DNA of 13,389 nucleotides from Neolecta irregularis DAH-3. Its lineage: Eukaryota > Ascomycota > Neolectomycetes > Neolectales > Neolectaceae. This document shows positions 9,105 through 13,389 of the stretch, in pieces; within the stretch, counting starts at the first letter, position 1; every line of letters starts with the position of its first letter. The DNA lies in the NCBI GenBank assembly GCA_001929475.1, contig LXFE01000824.1:1-13389 (forward strand). The letters are read 5' to 3'. Position numbers and translations under genes: made by a program. The notes beneath the pieces were generated by a model that saw nothing but the letters and a program-made list of their open reading frames with translations, made no database searches and was not told the DNA's origin.

Positions 9105-9491
9105 GCCTCCATGCTCAAGTTGATGACGGAGTTGACAAACTCCTTGATGATGGAATGGTTCGCTTTTTTGGAAGGTCATCGAATATTGCCTATGGCAAAC
9201 TGGCCACTAGTTATCCCTGTTGAAAGAAAACAGGAATTCCTGCATCTAGCTGTCCTTGGTTAAGATAGCTGAATATCACGGAGATTCCATTCGTTGGCCC
9301 CTATTATTGGCTAGGCCTGGCGTTCGCCAAACTGGAAAATGTCTCACCGCCTCTTTCCTCATTCTATTCCCCTTATTGATAAATATCGTGTATTCGCTTT
9401 AGGAACAGGGTTAGCGCCTCCTGTGTCCTTTACTGGTACCGAATTACCATAAGTAGTCTGGGCGCTACCCGTATCTTTTCTGTCAACAATC
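9105..9491 (+). promoter_or_regulatory. Intergenic region and likely promoter of the P-type ATPase gene
   Basis: These 387 bp lie between the TFIIE alpha stop and the ATPase ATG. They contain a 12-bp perfect palindrome CAGGAATTCCTG (9231-9242), an inverted repeat TGGCGTTCGCCA (9318-9329) and two CCCCT stress-element-like sites (9298-9302, 9369-9373). An ATTGG (inverted CCAAT) lies near 9306, and a pyrimidine-rich run spans about 9348-9373. No coding frame with similarity was found. Confidence 0.5.
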
Positions 9492-12400
9492 ATGAAAGAT
9501 CCAGAAAAGTCGTTCCCGCGTGCAATCACTTTTGATCGTGTCCAGTCAAATTCTGTGCAGTTTGAAACAAATCTGGTGCGAAGGATATCAAGCGTTTCGA
9601 CTTTTGCGACCACCCGAAGTGAAGATGGGTTTGCGATCTCTGAACGAGCATCGTTTCGTAGACGAAGCATCGAGCCTACAACGACCCTTCCTATTGGATT
9701 CAGGACTGTTTCAATTGGAATTCACGAGACCAATGAACGAGAGGAAAGAGGCCACAAATCAGAGAAAAAGGGCGTTGTTGGAGGTATGCCAGCTTGTCAA
9801 ACTGTCTAACATTCAGCACTTTCTGATCTCGATTTTCATCTCGTTTCAATTCAAGAACTCTCAACCCGCTTTTCGACCAGTATCCAGCAAGGCCTTAGTC
9901 CGGAACAAGTGGCGAGAAAACTTACTCTGGAGGGACCCAATGTTCTTTCGCCACCTCCTTCAAGGGTTTTCCAGAAACTCTTTGGCTACGTTTTTGGTGG
10001 TTTCGGCTCCATCCTTATTATTGCCTGTATATTGGTTTTCATATCATGGAAACCTTTGGGAGATCCTCCAGCGTCTGCCAATCTCGCTCTTGCTATCGTA
10101 CTTCTCGTGGTTGAAATCGTCCAGGCTTCTTTCAATGCATGGCAGGTATGTTGTTTTTGGGCTATCTGCATTTGGTACTGATTATACAGGACTGGAGCAC
10201 GTCACAAGTCATGGCTTCGATAAGTGGGATGTTGCCTAGTGACACAATAGTTGTCCGAGATGGCACAGAAACCAAAGTACCATCTCGAGACTTAGTTCCC
10301 GGAGATATTGTTTTGCTAAAAATGGGTGTCAAGGTCCCCGCGGATATTCGACTCAGTGAAATTTGCGGAGAAGTCAAATTTGATCGCTCAGTTCTCACAG
10401 GTATTTGAATAGAGTGTTTTATTGGGGTTTTAACCAGGTAAGGCGAGGCTGATCCTGTGTCCGGGACTCGCAATTATACAGACAAGAATTTCCTCGAAGT
10501 AAAGACTAGTGGTCGCATTCAGTTTGACTCGTTAGACTGGCAATGTTGCTCTCCAAGGTACACATTGCGTCGGCGGGTCTGCTACGGGTATCGTCATTCA
10601 AACAGGAGATCGGACTGTATTCGGTCGAATTGCCAAACTCTCTTCCAGTGACAAGAGAGGGATGACGACTTTGCAACGGGAAATATTCCGTTTTGTTTCG
10701 ATTATCGTGACACTTGCCCTCTTAACCTGCGTCCTGGTCCTTATCATATGGGGTTCATGGCTTCGAAGGAGTCATCCGACATGGATTACGACTAGTATTT
10801 TGATTGTTGATGTTGTCAGTGTCCTTGTTGCATTCGTTCCCGAAGGTATCGCCTGAACGATGATGGAGATTAACAGTTAGGCCTTCCGATTGCCGTGACT
10901 ACTACTCTGACTATTATTGCACGAACCATGAAAAAATCCATGGTTTTGTGTAAATCACTATCTGTGGTAGAAACTCTTGGTGCCGTCAACGTGCTCTGTT
11001 CAGATAAAACCGGAACCCTGACTAAGAACCAAATGTCAGTCACAACAGCGTGTATCTTTGTTCAAGAAACAACTCCTCGAGAGGCTCATGAAAATATTAT
11101 ACTTCATCGAGCCAGCCCTACGAATCCGGGCTCTGCGTTAAGTCAACTCCATGCCGTGGCCAGTCTTTGTTGTGCTGCTACATTTGATGCTACTACAGTT
11201 AACTTTCCTCTCGCCCAACGCAAAATCAATGGGGATGCTACGGATTGTGCTGTTCTCCGTTTTGCCGAAGAACTCGGAAAAGTTGACGAAATGCATGCTG
11301 CTTGGAAAAAAGTTTACGAAATTCCGTTTAATTCGAAAAACAAGTTTATGTTACGAATCGTCAAGCCATTCAAGTCTTCTGATTCAATTTCGGAGGGTGT
11401 CATTAGTGCATCGGAACGTGCCTCGTTCGACGGCTCCCAAGGATCTATATTATTCATTAAAGGCGCTCCAGATATTTTGATCAAGCGCTGCTCGAGTGTC
11501 CTGTTACCCAACGACGAAGTCGTTCCCCTCACAGAGGAAAGGATTACCACTCTCTCAGATATACAACTTGGATGGGCTTCGAACGGGCTGCGGGTTTTAC
11601 TTCTTGCTCGCCGAATCCTGAAAGAGACGGATATATCACCGGATCTTGAAGTCGGTGGAACTGCCTATGCTGACGCTGTTCTCAATCTTGCTTTCCAAGA
11701 TTTGACAGTCGTTGGAATGGTAGGTATTGTTGATCCACTGAAAGATGATATCCCCGAAGTCGTTGCAACTTGTCGATCCGCCGGTATCCGTTTCTTTATG
11801 GTAAAGATTCAATTAGCGACTACAACTCACAAGTTAGGTCACGGGTGACTTCGCTGTTACTGCTGCTTCTATAGCTTGTCAGAGTGGTATTATCACTGTT
11901 GATCCGAAGAGTATTCACAATCTCTCACATTTGAACCGGGGAATTGAGGAGAAAGTAGAAATCACGCCCTATTCTAGGGAAGCTCATTTGCCTCCAGTAG
12001 CTATTGTTTTATCTGGAAGTGATCTCATTACCTTGAACGACTACCAGTGGGAACAACTTTGCGCTTATGAAGAAATCGTATTTGCTCGAACCACACCCGA
12101 TCAGAAGCTCCGTATTGTCAAAGAATTCCAGAAACGAGAATGCGTTGTTGGTATGACAGGAGATGGGGTCAATGATGCTCCTTCTCTAAAGGCTGCGGAT
12201 ATTGGAGTTGCCATTGGAAATGGTAGTGAGGTGGCTATCGAAGCTGCAGATATCGTTCTTTTGGATTCTTTTTCAGCAATAATCACGGCTATCGAATACG
12301 GAAGGCTCGCATTTGATAATCTTCAAAAGACCGTAATCTATTTGCTACCTGCTGGTATTGAATTTGTTTGTGGTACGGCTAACGATTCCCTAGGAGCATT

Positions 12401-13180
12401 CTCTGAACTTTTCCCTGTGTTATTCAGCGTTCTCTTCGGTCTTCCTCAAATCTTATCGTCCTTCCTCATGATAGTTATCTGCTGTCTTACAGATGCCGTT
12501 GGTGCAATGACAATGGTCTTTGAAAAACCGGAAAGTGATCTTCTCACTCGACCACCTCGGAATATCCACAAAGATAGATTGGCCAATAAACGACTCTTGT
12601 TCCAAGCTGTTGGATTTATTGGACTCATTGAATGTACATGCTCTATGGCTATGGCCTTCTGGTACATGCAGAGGAACGGTGTTCCGTTCGGTGCTATGTG
12701 GCTTCAGTTCGGAAATTATCCTGATGGTATAACAAATGATCGTGTAAATGCCGTCGTTGCAACAGCTTCCAGCATATACTTCTCCAATTTAGTACAAGGC
12801 CTTTTATCATCACGTATATACTGATATTTTAGGTCATCATGCAATTCTTCAACCTTCTTGCAACTAGGACAAGAAGACTTTCTATCCTGCAACAGCCACC
12901 TATCTTCAACAAGCGAACGCAAAATCGATGGATATTCCTTGCTATGCTCTTTGCACTTTGCGTTGGTATATCTCATCATTGCAACGCCTGGCTTATATTA
13001 TTAGTGTTTTTCTTTTGTTACATCCCTACTTTTCAGAATGTCATTGGTTCCACTAAAATCCCTGTTGAACATTTCTTTCTTCCTGTTGGGTTTGGAATGG
13101 GATTATTGTGTATTGATGAGGCGAGGAAATTAGCTGTTCGGACTTGGCCAGAGGGCTTTCTTGCTCGGATAGCCTGGTAG
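9492..13180 (+). CDS. P-type cation ATPase, fungal class IIC (Na,K-ATPase alpha-like)
   Basis: Likely an ion-pumping ATPase of the plasma membrane or an internal membrane. The exons 9492-9783, 9817-10145, 10190-10400, 10443-10498, 10536-10845, 10881-11800, 11838-12354, 12394-12791, 12833-12965 and 13005-13180 give 1113 residues. A basic, Ser/Thr-rich N-terminus (~97 residues) precedes the cation-ATPase N-domain (LSDLDFHLVSIQEL, GLSPEQVARKL). TM1-2 are at about 158-203. The actuator loop has TGEA (277-280, usually TGES) and GTHCVGGSATG. PEGLP (398-402) is in TM4. CSDKTGTLTKNQM carries phospho-Asp D441; KGAPD is at 593, TGD at 708-710 and TGDGVNDAP near 815. TM5-10 follow (LLPAGAFSE, FGLPQILSSF, CCLTDAVGAM, YIPTFQ, IPVEHFFLP, DEARKLAVR). 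The overall pattern fits class IIC and not the ENA (IID) pumps as I know them. The transported ion cannot be read from this. Confidence 0.88.
12355..12393 (+). other. Stop-free 39-nt intron inside the TM5 coding region
   Basis: GTATTG...CTAG with GCTAACG as a strong branch site 11-17 nt before the end. Its length is a multiple of three and it has no in-frame stop, so an open frame runs through it. Removal joins LLPAG to AFSELFPVL, which matches fungal relatives. Retention would add 13 residues, including IEFVCGTANDS, in the fifth membrane helix. Confidence 0.8.
12966..13004 (+). other. Second stop-free 39-nt intron near the ATPase C-terminus
   Basis: GTATAT...ATTAG, also 39 nt and without an in-frame stop. 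CTTAT is a possible branch site. Removal joins MLFALCV to FFFCYIPTFQ, as expected in the family; retention would add GISHHCNAWLILL-type residues within a membrane helix. This one is less certain than the intron at 12355 because the extra residues are partly hydrophobic. Confidence 0.65.
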
Positions 13181-13294
13181 GTAATAGGATGTTCTGGTAG
13201 TTAATTGCACGATTATGGAGGACGATGAAATAGTTTGATAAAGAAGATATGAGTAATATATCTTGCAGCATGGTACAGAACGAATTCAAGGTCA

Positions 13295-13388
13295 TTAAAA
13301 ATTTGTCCCCTCATTAACTGCTTCATCAGTAGGATACAAAGCACCAAGGTATAAAGGCTTTGGAGCGGCACATCGCGATGGTCTGCAG
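13295..13388 (-). other. Possible C-terminal end of a gene entering from the right
   Basis: On the minus strand a frame is open from the window edge to a TAA at 13297-13295, about 31 codons ending in PKPLYLGALYPTDEAVNEG plus three residues. It would converge on the ATPase gene. The composition looks protein-like, but so short an open frame is expected by chance quite often. I do not recognise it. Confidence 0.15.
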
Positions 13389-13389
13389 A

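Noticed and set aside
8994-9179. 61-residue minus-strand frame over the TFIIE alpha 3' end
   Set aside because: Complement of the acidic tail coding region; no similarity seen.
9359-9670. 103-residue minus-strand frame over the ATPase 5' end
   Set aside because: Antisense shadow of the N-terminal exon, with no recognisable motif.
9492-13180. ATPase frames broken into many pieces, as in a pseudogene
   Set aside because: Every break coincides with a short GT-AG segment whose removal restores the family sequence exactly, and all catalytic motifs are intact.
1-13389. A biosynthetic cluster, defence system, mobile element, CRISPR array or structural RNA
   Set aside because: The genes are unrelated housekeeping functions; I saw no transposase, terminal repeats, spaced repeats or tRNA-like folds on either strand.

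Overview
The window looks like ordinary gene-dense chromosomal DNA from an ascomycete fungus, probably Pezizomycotina. The evidence is six spliced protein genes with fungal-type products: a Pop3-like RNase P/MRP subunit, a Bud4/anillin-type septation protein, an Emp47-type lectin with a KKXX tail, a stand-alone LigD-type phosphoesterase, TFIIE alpha, and a fungal class IIC P-type ATPase. I rebuilt each gene by joining frames at GT/AG sites and checking that the joined protein matched the family as I know it. No expression data or database search was used. The species cannot be named from this.

Layout: POP3-like (+, 121-915) converges on BUD4-like (-, 5123-1178). BUD4 and the lectin (+, 5466-6876) diverge from a 342-bp region that holds a perfect AGATAA/TTATCT palindrome. 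The lectin converges on the phosphoesterase gene (-, 7734-7082). That gene diverges from TFIIE alpha (+, 7837-9104) across only about 102 bp. The ATPase gene (+, 9492-13180) follows TFIIE in tandem after a 387-bp gap. The last 209 bases hold no convincing gene. I saw no tRNA, rRNA, transposon, CRISPR array or origin.

The genes serve different processes (RNA processing, septation, ER-Golgi traffic, DNA-end repair, transcription, ion transport). They do not form a pathway or a fungal biosynthetic cluster, and I found no new multi-gene system.

The most notable feature is gene architecture. I infer 30 introns in about 13 kb. All are very short, nearly all 32-44 nt (one is 52 nt and one is ambiguous between 26, 41 and 56 nt). 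Two ATPase introns are 39 nt with no in-frame stop, so they look like coding sequence. One BUD4 intron appears to use a GC donor with a GAGAAG tandem acceptor. Automatic gene callers would probably misannotate several of these exons.
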